A stretch of DNA of 64,000 nt, taken from assembly GCF_011077185.1 (NCBI RefSeq), contig NC_048895.1, forward strand, positions 57,008,032 through 57,072,031. The letters are read 5' to 3'. Shown here piece by piece: positions 36,009-47,545 of this stretch. Each line of letters starts with the position of its first letter. Position 1 is the stretch's first letter. The position numbers and the translations under genes were made by a program. This DNA is from Oxyura jamaicensis (lineage: Eukaryota > Chordata > Aves > Anseriformes > Anatidae). A model generated the notes under the pieces. That model was given only the letters and a program-made list of their open reading frames with translations, did no database searches and was not told the DNA's origin.

Positions 36009-38270
36009 AGGTGTGAGATGAACATCTTCAATATATTTCAGTGACAGTGTGAAATTAATTTATGAATTAGTACCATTTTAAAGTTAAAAGGTAGGAAGAA
36101 ATTACCTAGGCCTGGAAGGTAATTATATTTGCGCAGAATAAATAAGGCAGGAAGAGAATGGTATTCACCATTATCATCATCATCATTATTATTGTTATAC
36201 CATCCCACTCCTAACTCAGTCTGAAATTGTCCTTGATAAAGCAGTAACGGCCTGAAGGATAAACAATAGTACACGTAGTCACCATCAGGGAAAGAAGGAA
36301 CTCAACAAACAGAGCCTCATGATTTACTATCAAGGTTGTCATGTTTTCAAATGACCTCCCATTTTCTGAATTCCCTCTGGTAAAGGTTATTTGCAAATGC
36401 TTGGTAAATGGAGCTTCTTAGCATTCTTTCTGTGCCTTGTCTTCATAACATGAAAATAAATAAATAAATAAACATTTGGGCTGATCAGTTTATTTCATCT
36501 TTTTTCCATATTTCATGGTAATATCACAAAGACTTGACACCATTCTTAAACTCTTCAAATCAGAATCTGGTGTGCTATATTTCAGATATACCTTTTGGGA
36601 TTCGTGTCCTCTAGTTAAACTTAAGCATACAAGAAATCTAAATGGAAGGGGGCTTTTCATCTAAGAAAAAATTCTGAAGAAAAGCTTCATGGTTTCTATC
36701 TTTCTTAGTTTTGTAGCTCATTCACTACTTTATTGGTCTGACCATTAATCCATCATGCTTAAAACAGTGCCTTATCTGGCACTGATAACTGGCAATGGCA
36801 AAAAAAAAAAAAAAAGTACAATTACAAATATTTGGTAATAGATGAAATTCAGTAATAAAAAATATGTGAGCAACATTGCTGTGAGTCATAGTATACATGG
36901 TACACAAGTATACAACAAAAAATTCAACAGGTGTGTAAAGCTGAAAGACATTGTATGATGGAAAAACAGTCCCTGCTGGAGAGAGATGGCCAAGGGTGAC
37001 CCTAACAAAACATGTGGGAAAAGTTTGGAATGTTTTTGGAAAAACTCCAGCTAGAATCAGCACAAGAACTTAGCAAATAGTATCTCTAAAAAATGAATAA
37101 ACAATTAGAATTTCAAAAAGACTGTTTAATACAACACCAGTGTTGTGATTTATTTTTTTATGTATGTCCCATTTCCTCTACTTTCACTCTGTTTTTCATG
37201 CTGTTATTCCTAATAAAATAAAGGAAATTGGGGCCAAAAAAGGACTACAGAGTTCTAAATCTTAGATGTTTTACATGGATGATTGCATTCCCTGGTCTGA
37301 TTTAAATTAAAATTAAATTAAATTAAATTTTAGTTTTAAATGTTAGTGTTTATAATTACCTACATTTCAGTTATAAAGTTCTACTGTACAAAACTTCCTC
37401 TTTTACAAATTGAACACCTTGCTTATGCTACACTCTTTGCACATTTCATCAAGGAATTTAAGATTATTAAATCTCAAAGAGGTTTAGGTAGTACAGAAGA
37501 AGTTTATATTTCTAGGCATGGTTTGCATTATAACTACCTACAGTTCTTTTTAGTCTGGGAGAATTTTATTTGTGAAGAAAATAATATACTTATCTTTAAT
37601 ATATGATCGTTAAATAAACATCTTTTGTGCAAAATATTTGTTATATTAAAGAATATTAAAAATATATCACTCTACTCTTTATTTTAAAAGGCTGCATGCA
37701 AGTGGGGAAATAGTCCAATGCTAATGTAAAAAGGTATAAATAATAAGAAAATTTCTCACTCTTGTCAAAGAAAACTCCATTATTTGATTTGTTATCCTGC
37801 CAGTTCTCACTGGCAGATAAATTGATTCTGACTCCTAGTTTATTTTGGGTAAGTTTTGTTTTAAGTTATCTACCACAGACATACAATTACATCTAGCTTT
37901 CCATGAGACCAGGGTATCAACTTCTCTTTCCAATGTTAGCTCCTCAGAAAGCCCCAAACCTCCAATCCAATTTGTCCAGTGATGTCCACATTGTTAATGA
38001 AGGGAGGAAATGTAAGTGAGCTTCTCCAACTGCTAATAACAACTGCATGCAACAGATTTGTTAATCAGAAAATCTGTTTCACCAAGTACTGTAGAAGTGG
38101 GCTTTGAGTTCAAAAATGCTTAAATTTTGCAGCAACAATAATCACAAAATATTAAGAAAAAGAAGTCATGTAGATGATACGTGAAATAGGTGGTGGAAAA
38201 AAAAAAAAAAAAAAAAAAAGGTGTTTCCATGGCTGATGATCACTATCAACTGATCATTTGTCATATTACC
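36009..38270. other. AT-rich intergenic DNA, no gene seen
   Basis: Contains ATC/TTA triplets (36171-36199), AAAT units (36453-36473), poly-A (36800-36814), an AAATT run (37308-37332) and a 23-base poly-A (38197-38219). Frames up to 112 codons (36725-37063, minus) have no recognisable motif. Confidence 0.55.
38197..38219. repeat. Poly-A run (23 bases)
   Basis: Uninterrupted A run about 50 bases before the small CR1 3' end. No retroposon body was recognised in front of it. Confidence 0.95.
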
Positions 38271-38405
38271 ACAGAATCATAGAATCATAGAATCATTCAG
38301 GTTGGAGAAGACCTCTAAGATCATCTACTACGGCCTTTAACCTAGTACTGACAAGTCCACCACTAAACCATGCTACTAAGTTTAAACCATGTTACTAAGT
38401 TATTG
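38271..38405 (-). mobile_element. CR1 LINE 3'-end fragment, minus strand
   Basis: Three AGAATCAT octamers (38273-38296) are followed by the CR1 3' UTR in reverse ('ttcaggttggagaagacc', 'taacctagtactgacaag'). Only about 135 bp remain. Its far end contains a small tandem copy: 'accatgctactaagtttaa' is followed at once by 'accatgttactaagtt', so a slippage duplication occurred inside the relic. The subfamily resembles the older, split copy at 34197-34282 plus 35199-35401. Confidence 0.88.
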
Positions 38406-40244
38406 AAAAACACTACTCTAGTTCCAATGCTGATAAATTTCTGATGAGTCAGGTTTCATTTGTGTTCAAATGAATGCAAAAGAATATTTGTCATATGCTT
38501 TTCTGAATCTCACATAAGCTACTGATACCATTTAACAACAGCAAAAAAAATAGGCTTCAGAAAAAGTGAAGTGAGTTATATTAAGTCTATTGCACATAGT
38601 TCTTACACAGTTTTGTTAAAGTAAAACAATTAAAATTTATACCCTGTTCCTGTGTAAAATTAATTTTCATCCACAGTTTCTTCCTTCTCTCCAGTTTTGT
38701 TCCATGGAAGCCATGGGCTCTACTGGTTTCAGCAGAACAAAACTGGATTACTCAGCCTGAGAGGCAGGTTTTCCAGGAGCTCTGTAAATCTCAGATGTTC
38801 TCTTGAAATAGCTGCCAACAGGTAGTAAAATGCTACCATCCACTCCAAACAATTTTGCAGCATGGGCATGAAGATGCTATAGTTAACGGGTGAAGCAAAA
38901 CAAATGGACTTGTGAAGTTCCTGGGACCACGCACCAGGTTCGATGAGGTCATGAACCAGACATCTGATGGCAAAAAATTTTGTCATCAGTAATAGAGAAA
39001 ATATATATATATATATATGCGTGTGTGTGTGTGTGTCCTAGAGCTGAACAGCTATATATCTTATTAAACATCCCCTGAGTCATGCTTGTCACCACTAGCT
39101 TAAAGTTTTAATTTCCTTGCTTTCACTGGTTGTCAAGGCTATTTGATATATCTCTTTGTTTAATCAGTGGTACCAATGCTTTTGATGAGGCTATGTTGCT
39201 AACCTGGCGCTCCAAGAAGTCACAAACACAGAATTGTTTGTACAAGAACAAATTAAGGACAGCTCTTTACTCTGAAATAGAAAAATAACTAGTGCTAGAA
39301 AACATAACATCTTTAGCAAAAATGCTTTGGAGAGCTAGATTATCAAATGTAACAGTTCAGTGGTTCAATTCATACCTGACAGGCTTCAAAGAATATATAT
39401 GCAAATTGATCTCCCAGCTGCAAGGGTAATTAACATGGTCTGCTGCAGGGGGCTGTTCTTCCACCCATTCTGTTTCATTATTATTTTAGTGACTTTATAT
39501 TTTTCTCAAACCACTGTCTTTTGGTATGGAAATAAATTTAACTTCTTGCTTTATGTAAACTTCATTACGCTACAATCAGTGGGGAATCTAGCCTGTTGGA
39601 AGCGCTAATGTTTGAAAACCAATACAGGCTGATGTAAAGCTTAATGCTGAACAAGCACTGTTGTTGTTGTTATTACATGTGTATTCCTGGGTTTGCCCAG
39701 TACAGTTGTTATACTTTTTTAAGGGACTACAGCAAGCCTAATTTTCCTTGCATATTTAAACCAGTTTAACAATATTGAGACAGAGCTAGCAAAGGACAAG
39801 AAAAGACAAAGAATCTTGGTATGTGCTGTTTAATCAATTTTTCACTAGTGTTTTCAAAGCATGCTTGCATTCAAACCAGCGGACTTATTTTAACTAAACA
39901 GGAATGTTACAGTCCTAAATGTATAGCATTTCAGGTCGTACCAGACCCATTGACAGTGTACTGGGTCATGAACTGAGGTATGTGGTTTTGTTTCCACAGA
40001 GAGATGTGCCCTGTGTATTACATACTGTAAAATGTTCCCCATATGATTATGACCAAAACTATTTTCCCATTATATAGTAAGAGTGCAACTTACAGGGAAG
40101 TAATCACATTACATATGCCTGGGAAAGCTATAGACATAAAAAGATTAATAAGTATGGATACCTTTCATAACCAGAAACTTCTGTATTAAGCCATTTCTAC
40201 AAATTATAAAATAAAATAATTTGTTAAATCATTTTAAGCAAATA
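38406..40244. other. AT-rich intergenic DNA, no gene seen
   Basis: Only simple repeats are visible, chiefly the AT/GT tract at 39001-39036. An 85-codon minus-strand frame (38729-38986) and an 82-codon plus-strand frame (39360-39608) have no recognisable motif. Confidence 0.55.
39001..39036. repeat. (AT)n(GT)n microsatellite
   Basis: About nine AT units are followed through GC by about eight GT units. Alternating purine-pyrimidine DNA of this kind can adopt Z-form. Confidence 0.95.
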
Positions 40245-40302
40245 TTTACAAGTAACAGGTATATCTATAATTCAGTTTACAAGTAACAGGTATATCTATA
40301 AT
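40245..40302. repeat. 31-bp tandem duplication (two copies)
   Basis: A 27-base string beginning TTTACAAGTAACAGG occurs identically at 40245-40271 and 40276-40302, a period of 31 bases. The second copy ends exactly at the first base of the neighbouring hairpin. Confidence 0.95.
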
Positions 40303-40330
40303 AAAGGGAAGGTGTCTCACCTTCCCTTTA
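40302..40330. repeat. Perfect 13-bp hairpin with TCT loop
   Basis: TAAAGGGAAGGTG and its exact reverse complement CACCTTCCCTTTA are separated only by TCT. It directly adjoins the 31-bp duplication. A small fold-back or template-switch event would create both features; a regulatory stem-loop cannot be excluded but nothing supports one. Confidence 0.93.
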
Positions 40331-40905
40331 CAGACGGTTACTGAAGTCAATTGATTTACTACAGGGATAAATGTAATCCAGACCACTACACATTTCCATG
40401 ATAGTTGTTATAGATTTTTATATCAAAGTTTGATATTGTTGTGGTTTTTTTTCACATAAAAACATTTACAAGTTTCAAACAAAATATAATACAGCAAGTA
40501 TGTGAATGTGTACATGTGCATGACCACACATCCATGTTAAATAATGTTGGGAAAATCCTATTAGTCAGTGAACTATTTTTAAGAATTCAGGTGTCAGAGT
40601 CAGCTACAAATGCAGAAGAATTCCAGTTTGTATGTTACTAGATTTAGGCCAGTGCCCTGGAGGGTCAGGTCATGCCCTGTATTTATCCTCATTTGATGCC
40701 AGAATGCAAAACAACTAAAGGAGCTTTTCAGCTGCCTACACACTGCTGCACAGCCAGTTCTTAACAGAGGTTAATTGAATGTATGCTAAAGGACACTGGT
40801 GGGAGTGGGAACAGAATCTCTACTGCGCAAGTGGATAAGGTCAGTCCTAACCCTGGATATCATCCCTACATTTTTCCAGAAAATAAGTTAATAGACCATG
40901 AGAGA

Positions 40906-40946
40906 CCCCCCCCCCGCCCGCCCGTGCGCCCGGCGCGGGGGGGGGG
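40906..40946. repeat. GC-only island bounded by C10 and G10
   Basis: Ten C residues, then a mixed core of G and C with only one T (40906-40936), then ten G residues (40937-40946). The two homopolymers are complementary and could pair. This is sharply out of place in DNA of about 40% GC and is followed by AG/AGAC repeats. It may be real, or an artefact of sequencing through a C/G repeat. Confidence 0.9.
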
Positions 40947-41294
40947 CGTGAAGACAGAGAGAGACAGAGAGAACACAAGCTATTTGAATCCATTCTATAT
41001 TTATGAATACATATTGTTTAAACAATAACAGATGGGAATTTTCAGTGGTGTCATATAGAATTAGGTGCCTATTTCCCTTTTAATTTTATTGCTGGTTGAG
41101 AGTTTATCTTTTTAAACCTCTACAGAATAAGCCAACCTACATTTGGGTCTGAAAAGGAGACTTCATAAATTACATGTTACCAATATGGCAAATTGCACCT
41201 TTATGAGGCAATTTTTGGCAGATTAGCTGATGTGCATCACCACAGCTTCATATTCAAGTGAATTGGATGTGGCACATAATGAATAAGACATTCC

Positions 41295-41378
41295 CAGCAA
41301 CAGAACACCGATTTTGCATTATTATAAACCAGGGGTTGACAGCAGAATACCAATTTTGCATTATTATAAACTAGGGAC
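41295..41378. repeat. Imperfect ~43-bp tandem duplication
   Basis: Two adjacent copies share 'attttgcattattataaac' and flanking 'cagca...' and 'aggg' blocks, with a few substitutions between them. The divergence shows the duplication is not recent. Confidence 0.85.
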
Positions 41379-41764
41379 TGAAAGTTACTGCTGTCTGGCA
41401 AGTGTTCAGCAATAATTTGTTGGCAGTCTCAGCTGAAAGGCCAAGGACTGGGAGAGCAGGGAGGCTGAACACTTCTTTCTGAGAGAAAGCCTCTCAGGTC
41501 AGTGTTAAGAAATAATTCTGTGCCTGTGCAGGGGCTGAGTGCTAAGCTTGCCACTCATGCATCATGAAAGAACAAAGGTTGAACCTTCAGCATGGACAAA
41601 CCTCCATGTTCCACATCTCACAAAACTCATCCTTTAAAATAATTATAAAGAAAACAGCAAACCAGTAACATGAGCCCAGAATGCTAACAGAACGAGAGTA
41701 CAGTCACAAGATTTTTTACCTTTCCAGTTTTTCTGTAGAGCTGAAAAGGTTGAAGTGGCAAAAG

Positions 41765-41792
41765 AAAAAAAAAAAAAAAAAAAAAAAAAAAA
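41765..41792. repeat. Poly-A run (28 bases)
   Basis: Uninterrupted A run. Minus-strand frames crossing it are phenylalanine runs and not genes. Confidence 0.95.
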
Positions 41793-42569
41793 CTGTTTCT
41801 GTAATTTTCCACTGTGTCTGCAGAACAGATCTTTAAATGCCACTTGACCTTGAATGCAAAAATAATCTGTCCTTTATCAGTCATGTCTTTTCATATCCTA
41901 GCTAACGGCATCAAGTTTACATCCTGTTTTACTGTGGAGGTTCTTGTGATAATGAATTGAACCAAGTAGCAAGTATCTGTCCTCCAGAAGTACATTCCTC
42001 TTCACTGTATAAGGAGTGTGGATGCTTTTTGCCCGTCACTTGCCTTTGACTTTAACCTACAGTCACTACCACTATGCATCAGCTCTGGCTTGCAATCCCC
42101 TCCTTTCCACTAAGGGTAATGCTCAAGCTTTTGAATACTAAAGAACCCAAGTCACTCCAATATAATAAACATTACTCCTTTGAACATCTTTTTCTCCATC
42201 CTGTCTTTCTACTATTGTTCTATCTTGCTGAACCTAGTGAGATTGTTCATGTGAAATATATATTTATATTACCCATCTGAACAAGAACTGTCAGTGACAA
42301 ACATTTATATTATACAGCTGTGGATTCGGCATAGTTCAGAGCTTTTCCCTTTGTACTGTATAATGCCTCATATTGGTTCAGGTGATAGATGACAGCAAGG
42401 CTGGGTTATGTGGCAGAGGATGCCTTCTTGTGCAAGACTTCAAGGCAGGCAGTGGAGAGGGACATGGCACATATGCATAGTTTTGATGCCTGTTTAACAA
42501 ATAGGAGCAGGAGGCTGACAAGTAGAAGTAAGAATTTAGCTGGTGGGGAAGTAAAGTTCACTTTCCCTT

Positions 42570-42587
42570 CCCCCCCCCCCCCCCCCC
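42570..42587. repeat. Poly-C run (18 bases)
   Basis: Eighteen C residues, poly-G on the minus strand. It may belong with the other G/C homopolymers noted as possible artefacts. Confidence 0.95.
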
Positions 42588-43925
42588 AATATAAATTCAC
42601 ACAAGAGTGTGTTCTCTGGGCAAAGGCAGCAGGTGTGTGCTTGAGAGTGGTTGGCACCTGCTGGACCCATTTCTGGTTCCTTTGGAGCTCGCCGTGAGAC
42701 AAACTACAATAAGAGGTGAATTTCAGAAAGAATGTGGTAATGTGGATAGAATGACAGCTCTTCACAGGCTAGTTAATATACAGCTAAATTATAATGTATT
42801 CACTTAAAAGTGCAAGTACAAGTTTATTCTCCTGGCAATTTTCATTGATTTCAACACGTTGATTATATATCCTGGAATAAAGATATTTGTCTGACAAAAA
42901 CTAACTAAGGGATCTACAAGGCTCCTGATATATCTTCTACTGAATTAGAGAAATTTAGAGGCTATGGGGAAAAAAAAAATAAAGAAAAAATAATAATACT
43001 GTCCTTCTACGTCCTCACAAGTAGTAGTTAAATTAAAATGACCCCAGAAGCTTGAGGGCTTCTGTGATTTTTTTCACCCCTTTTCAAGAGACCTTTCAAG
43101 CACCATGCAGGGCACACTGCCTCTCTCTGATGAATGTTGAGTGTGAAAAATTGATGACAGATTTCCTATGCCATGTCTGCAAAGTCTACAAGTGACACTG
43201 CTGCATAGGAGAAGTTGTTGGGCATTTTCTTTGGAAGAATTGCTATTCTGATATTCTTTTTGTCAAATCATGAAGGCAGGAGGAACAAATGTCCTTGACA
43301 TCTATGAGGGGCTATCTGACTGCAGACCTGAAGATAAACCTCTGATTATATGCCCTCCAGCTCATGCTGGATCTATGTCAGCAGCAAAAGCAACAAGCTG
43401 TGCTGTGCCTGACATGTGCAGAAAGGAGAAAAATATATTGGAGAAATTGCAAGTTACTGCAGGAGAAAAATGGATGAACTCTGCTCTCTTTTTTTGATTC
43501 ACAGTCTTGGGAGCTGGTAAGGATATCAAGATGACAGAGTCGCATCCTTGTTGTACCTTTGAACAGATTTCTGGAAGAAATTCTTCCATAGTAAGGAGGC
43601 CACAGTGAGGGTTCTGCCGGCTAATACAGTTAAAAGCATTTCACTGTGTGAAAACCATGAAACTGCACATGCCCTTCTATGCAAGGTTCTGGTAGAGAAA
43701 AATGGACCTCCTCAAGCAGGACCAAAATATCATTCTGCCTCCTCCCTGTCCCTATTCTGGCCTCCTCTTCAAGCAGTAAATTTATTTATCTTTTGCTGAT
43801 TCCATGTTTATAAGCAGATATTCAGCTTCTTCAGTCTGGGAAATTATCAGATTCAGGCTATTGCAGATCTATATTCCATTGAGTCATTTCACATGTTCTG
43901 AGTGAAAAAGTTCTCAGCACCAGTC

Positions 43926-44513
43926 TGTTGTGGTTTGACTGCAGTAGGCAACTAAGCATCACAAAGCTGCTCACTCTCTCCACCCAAGTGGGATGGAGGA
44001 AGGAATTGGAGAGGTAAAAGTGAAAAAACTTGTGGGTTGAGATAGACAGTTAACTAGGTAAAGCAAAGCTGTGTGTGCAAGCAAAGTAAAATGAGGAATT
44101 TATCCCCTACTTCCCATCAGCAGGCAGATGTTCAGCTATTTCCAGGAAAGCAGGGCTCATCGCACTTAAGCAGTTTCTTGGGAAGACAAATACCATCTCT
44201 CCAAATATCCCCCCTTGCTTTTTTTCTCTCCCCAGCTCTTATAGCTGAGCATGATGTCGCATGGTGTGGAATATTTCCCTGATCAACTGGAGTCAGCTGT
44301 CCTGTCTGTGTTCCCCCCAAACTTCTCATGTGCTTCCAGTCTCCTTGCTAGCAGGGCAGCATGAGAAGCAGGAAAGACGTTAATCCTGTGTAACAACTAA
44401 AAAACAACTAATACATCAGTGTACTATAATCACTATTTTCATCATAATTCCAAAACACAACATCATACCAGCCTCTGAAGAAAAATAGTTCTATCCCAGC
44501 CAGAACCAGGACA
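43926..44513 (-). mobile_element. Solo ERV LTR, minus orientation (second LTR family)
   Basis: Seen: the plus strand begins TGTTGTGGTTTGACTGCAG and ends GAACCAGGACA, the TG...CA termini of a common bird LTR in reverse. The sense strand is minus: a TATA-like CTATAAGAG lies opposite 44236-44244, preceded by the 'catgcgacatcatgctcag' region. The sequence corresponding to 'cttatctcaacccac' (44030-44045 reversed) marks the 3' part shared with the other LTRs here. About 588 bp, near full length. No clear target duplication was found (CAGTC before, ATCAC after). It is not the family of the LTRs at 1121 and 11952, though the last ~60 bases are related. The unidentified tract at 44640-46606 lies upstream in LTR sense, but I see no purine tract or primer site linking them. 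Confidence 0.82.
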
Positions 44514-44639
44514 ATCACCCAGCACCTCAACCCTTACAAGTTAATCTGTCTGCAGGGTAGGAATATGCCTTAAAATAACACTATCAAGCTGTCAAGTGGG
44601 GAAAAAAATTCTGAGCATTTGAAGTGCCCACACAATCAC

Positions 44640-46606
44640 TTTATTAATTTTGTGTAAATTAAAAAGGAACAGCTGTCTAACTCAGAAATGTGTTGGGCAT
44701 TTAATTAGGTTCATTAATTAGATGAACCTTCTCCTGGAAAGTGATGCAGGATGATGCTTCTGAATCAGGGTGTTCTAAACATGGGACAAAGTGCCATGGA
44801 AACCTACTGTTGTTCTGGTCACTCAGTATTTCCTCCACACACCTCAGAAATTCTTGCAGCACTGGCAAGATGCTGCTGGTCTTGCCCACCAGGCCAGTAC
44901 CAACAAAGGAGCCAAGCAGGGATTTCACAGATAACAGTGTCATCTACAGGGGTAGCATAATAATCCTACAGTGAGCTGCATAGTTTCAAAGGTCTGTGAG
45001 AACACTTCACCTGAATGTTTGCAAGGGTTGATATAAGAAATGAAAGGCAGCATTGGCAGCTTTAAACATATTTTGGACTTTGCAGCACATATTCACATTT
45101 GCTGAGAGTGTTAAGTGGGGGAGTTTGCAGTTAATAGTAGTATGATGTCTTCAGGTTCAAAAATCTGGCAATGGTATTACCCATCTTCCCCTTTCCCAGT
45201 GAAAGTCCTCTTCACAGTTGAATCACAGAGCACAAAGTGGGTATAAATATGGGTTAAGAAGACCTATAAAAACATTCTCAATCCCTGGCAAGTAGATCAG
45301 CCAGTGCAACATTGGAAAAAGCACAAACCTCTGTCTTTTCTTGGATGATCTCTCCCCAGTCATCAGCATGACAGTTGTGTATCACTTGGTGGTAGGCATC
45401 AGAGCTGATACTATAGCATAGCAGCAGGTGAACTAGTTCAGTGTTTTCTGGGTTATCTGGTGAGTTAGTATGCTCTGCCTAGGAACAAAGTATTGAAGAA
45501 TCTGTATTTTTCCAAAACCATAATGTTAGGGTCTCTTTGGGCCTTAGTTTTCTTTATTGCTAAGTACAGCTGGGAGAGCTGACCTGTGAAACAGCAAGAG
45601 TCAAGAAAACAGCCAAGTGACAAGAGTTCTGGATACTTACTGCAAATAGAACCATACAAAAGCAGAGGAGGTGTAAAACTTCAGGTGCCAATTACTTGTT
45701 GTCATTAACAGACTGTACATTTCCCAGGTAACTCAGGGTTAATTCCAGACTCCTGGCCAAAATAAGAATATGTAATTTTGTTCTGCTTAACAGGTATTCC
45801 CTATCATTGTAAACTATGCCCAGTATTTCTTCCACATTTCCCACTTTTTGCCTGGAGATGTCTGCAGTCCAGTCATGTGGGCCGTAAAGCTCACTGATTC
45901 TAGGTATTGTTTTTAACATCCATGTTTTTGCATGAATAATTAGATACGCCAAGTCCTGTAAATTTGTATACGGTGACTGAGAAAAATACCCCCCAAAAGT
46001 CTCTAAACTATGTGAACATTTAAAATTTGGATGGGTGTTTTTACTATTCATTTTCAGTGTTTGAATTCTTCAATAGAAAGACTATATTGATTTCTTCCAC
46101 AGTCTGACTTACTTTCTTTTTGGCCCATATTTCTCTTTCCCACACCAGGATTTCTATCTGATACCACATTTTTTTGGTTCTTGTTGTTCACTTAGAGAAA
46201 TCTAGGATCAATAGTTTAAGCATAATGCTCTTCCCAAGACCCAGTTCCAGGTGACTTATAACTGTAGGGACAAAATTAGAAAGGCTGAGTTAGGTTAACA
46301 GTGTCACTGGCAGCACAATACCTCCCAAGTTAAAAGCCTGTATTCTGATGCTGAAGCTCATGCTTTTTTCTGTTTCAGACAAAATGGGGTTTGTTTCTTT
46401 AGACAGTACAAATACTGGTTCTTCAGTAACTTTGCTCCTTTTCACTGAGGCAGGTGAATTCAACTGGCAGGTCAAGGGGTAGATTCTTCTGGGAGAGGAA
46501 AGGGTTGGAGGTGATAACTCCTTGGTCCAACACAACTGGATGATGTCATGGGCCATGAAATTATCGCTGATAACTGTGGTGACAAAATCAAAAATTTAAA
46601 TAAGCC
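44640..46606 (-). pseudogene. Unidentified coding-like tract, interrupted, minus strand
   Basis: I do not recognise this. Five open segments lie in succession on one strand: 46606-46047 (two in-frame stops), 46066-45692 (119 codons from its first Met), 45659-45465, 45478-45281 (66 codons) and 45150-44701 (three in-frame stops). Amino-acid use is protein-like and not low-complexity (for example LQDLAYLIIHAKTWMLK, NVEEILGIVYNDREYLLSR, LPVLQEFLRCVEEILSDQ). An AATAAA signal on the minus strand lies at 44645-44640, about 60 bases after the last stop. Several junctions carry passable splice sites (acceptor ending ttgctgtttcacag near 45586; donor-like ATTCAGgtgaag near 45010), so short exons are an alternative to frameshifts. 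Open frames of this size occur by chance in 64 kb, and the opposite strand is also open at 44741-44974. What is unusual is the clustering on one strand. A dead retrogene, a small gene or chance are all possible. Confidence 0.28.
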
Positions 46607-46934
46607 AAAATCTACCCATTCCTGGAAACATGTACTTAGCCTAAATGCTTAAACAGTAGCTAAGTGCTCATAGATCTATGCATATTTTTAGATTTTTTTT
46701 GAATGACAATGTTACGAAAAACTGAAATCAAAGACATAATTATATACATCTATGTTTTCTATATAAGTAATAATTTAGTTCAGTTTCCATTAACATTTCA
46801 GAGTGTGAGACTTTTGGGATTTTCGCTGTATGTGAAATATATTTGCAAATAATTGAATGTTCTGGTTAATAGTGGGGCTCTTTTCTCTGTTGGAAGAGGA
46901 AAATTCTCAGACATTTTTTATTTCAAGAATATTT
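46607..46934. other. Spacer before the plus-strand CR1, no gene seen
   Basis: AT-rich sequence between the coding-like tract and the CR1. No start codon context, promoter or further open frame continuous with the minus-strand tract was found here. Confidence 0.5.
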
Positions 46935-47545
46935 TTTAAATTATGGGCAAGAATTAAATTAGGCAAAAGAAGGAAATGCACAGACAGTGGAAACAGGGCC
47001 ATGTGCCCTGGAAAGAGTAAAGAAATGCTGTTCAGATGTGCAGGGATGGAATCAGGAAAACCAAGACACTGACTGAACTAAACTTGGCAACAGATGCAAA
47101 GAGTAACAAGAAGGGATTCTGTGGGTACATTGGCCACAAAAGGAAGTCTAAGGAGAGTGTACCACCTCTGACAAATGAAGACAGAGAACTGGTAACAACA
47201 GACATGGGGAAGGCAGAGGTACTTAGCAGCAGTCCTTAGAAGGACTCTTTACTCAGGTAGATAATGATAGAACAAGGGAGAATGGTCTTAAACTAACATA
47301 TGGTAGGTTCAGATTAGACATTAGGAGGAATTTCTTCACTGTAGTAGGGTAGTGAGTCACTGGAACAGGTTGCTCAGGGAAGTTGTGGATGCCCCATCCC
47401 TGGAGGTGTTCAAGGCCAGGCTGGAAGGGGCCTTGGCCAACCTGTTCTAGTGGGTGTCATCTGTGCCTATGGCAGGGGGGTTGGAATTGGATGACCTCTA
47501 GGGTCCCTGTCAAAGCAAGCGATTCTATGATTCTATGAAATTAGA
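46935..47545 (+). mobile_element. CR1 LINE with large internal deletion, plus strand
   Basis: Seen: two separated parts of CR1 are joined. The first (about 46935-47240) encodes the stretch between endonuclease and reverse transcriptase, recognisable from NKKGFCGYIGHKRKSKESV and LVTTDMGKAEVL in a plus-strand frame at 47036-47239. The second (about 47243-47545) is the C-terminal coding end, 3' UTR and the terminal 'gattctatgattctatga'. Most of the reverse transcriptase is missing between them. Known: CR1 ORF2 carries both domains. The 3' part is the same subfamily as the nested copy at 34283-35198 but in the opposite orientation. The left limit is approximate. Confidence 0.85.

Larger units (their letters stand above)
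40331..43925. other. Intergenic DNA with several simple repeats, no gene seen
   Basis: Contains a GC-only island (40906-40946), AGAC/AG units (40952-40973), a duplicated segment (41295-41378), poly-A (41765-41792) and poly-C (42570-42587). Frames up to 119 codons at 42389-42765 lie on both strands across the poly-C and are not convincing genes. Confidence 0.55.

Noticed and set aside
35646..36031. Two minus-strand frames with repeated CPALP units
   Set aside because: They run through 100 N and a pentamer repeat, so they are artefacts.
42389..42765. Opposed frames of 102 and 119 codons
   Set aside because: Both cross an 18-base poly-C and share the same DNA on opposite strands; there are no supporting domain or splice features.
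44514..46606. Internal retroviral gene upstream of the LTR at 43926-44513
   Set aside because: The position and strand would fit, but I see no polypurine tract at the LTR edge, no primer-binding site, no partner LTR, and no recognisable retroviral motifs; an AATAAA also lies between them.
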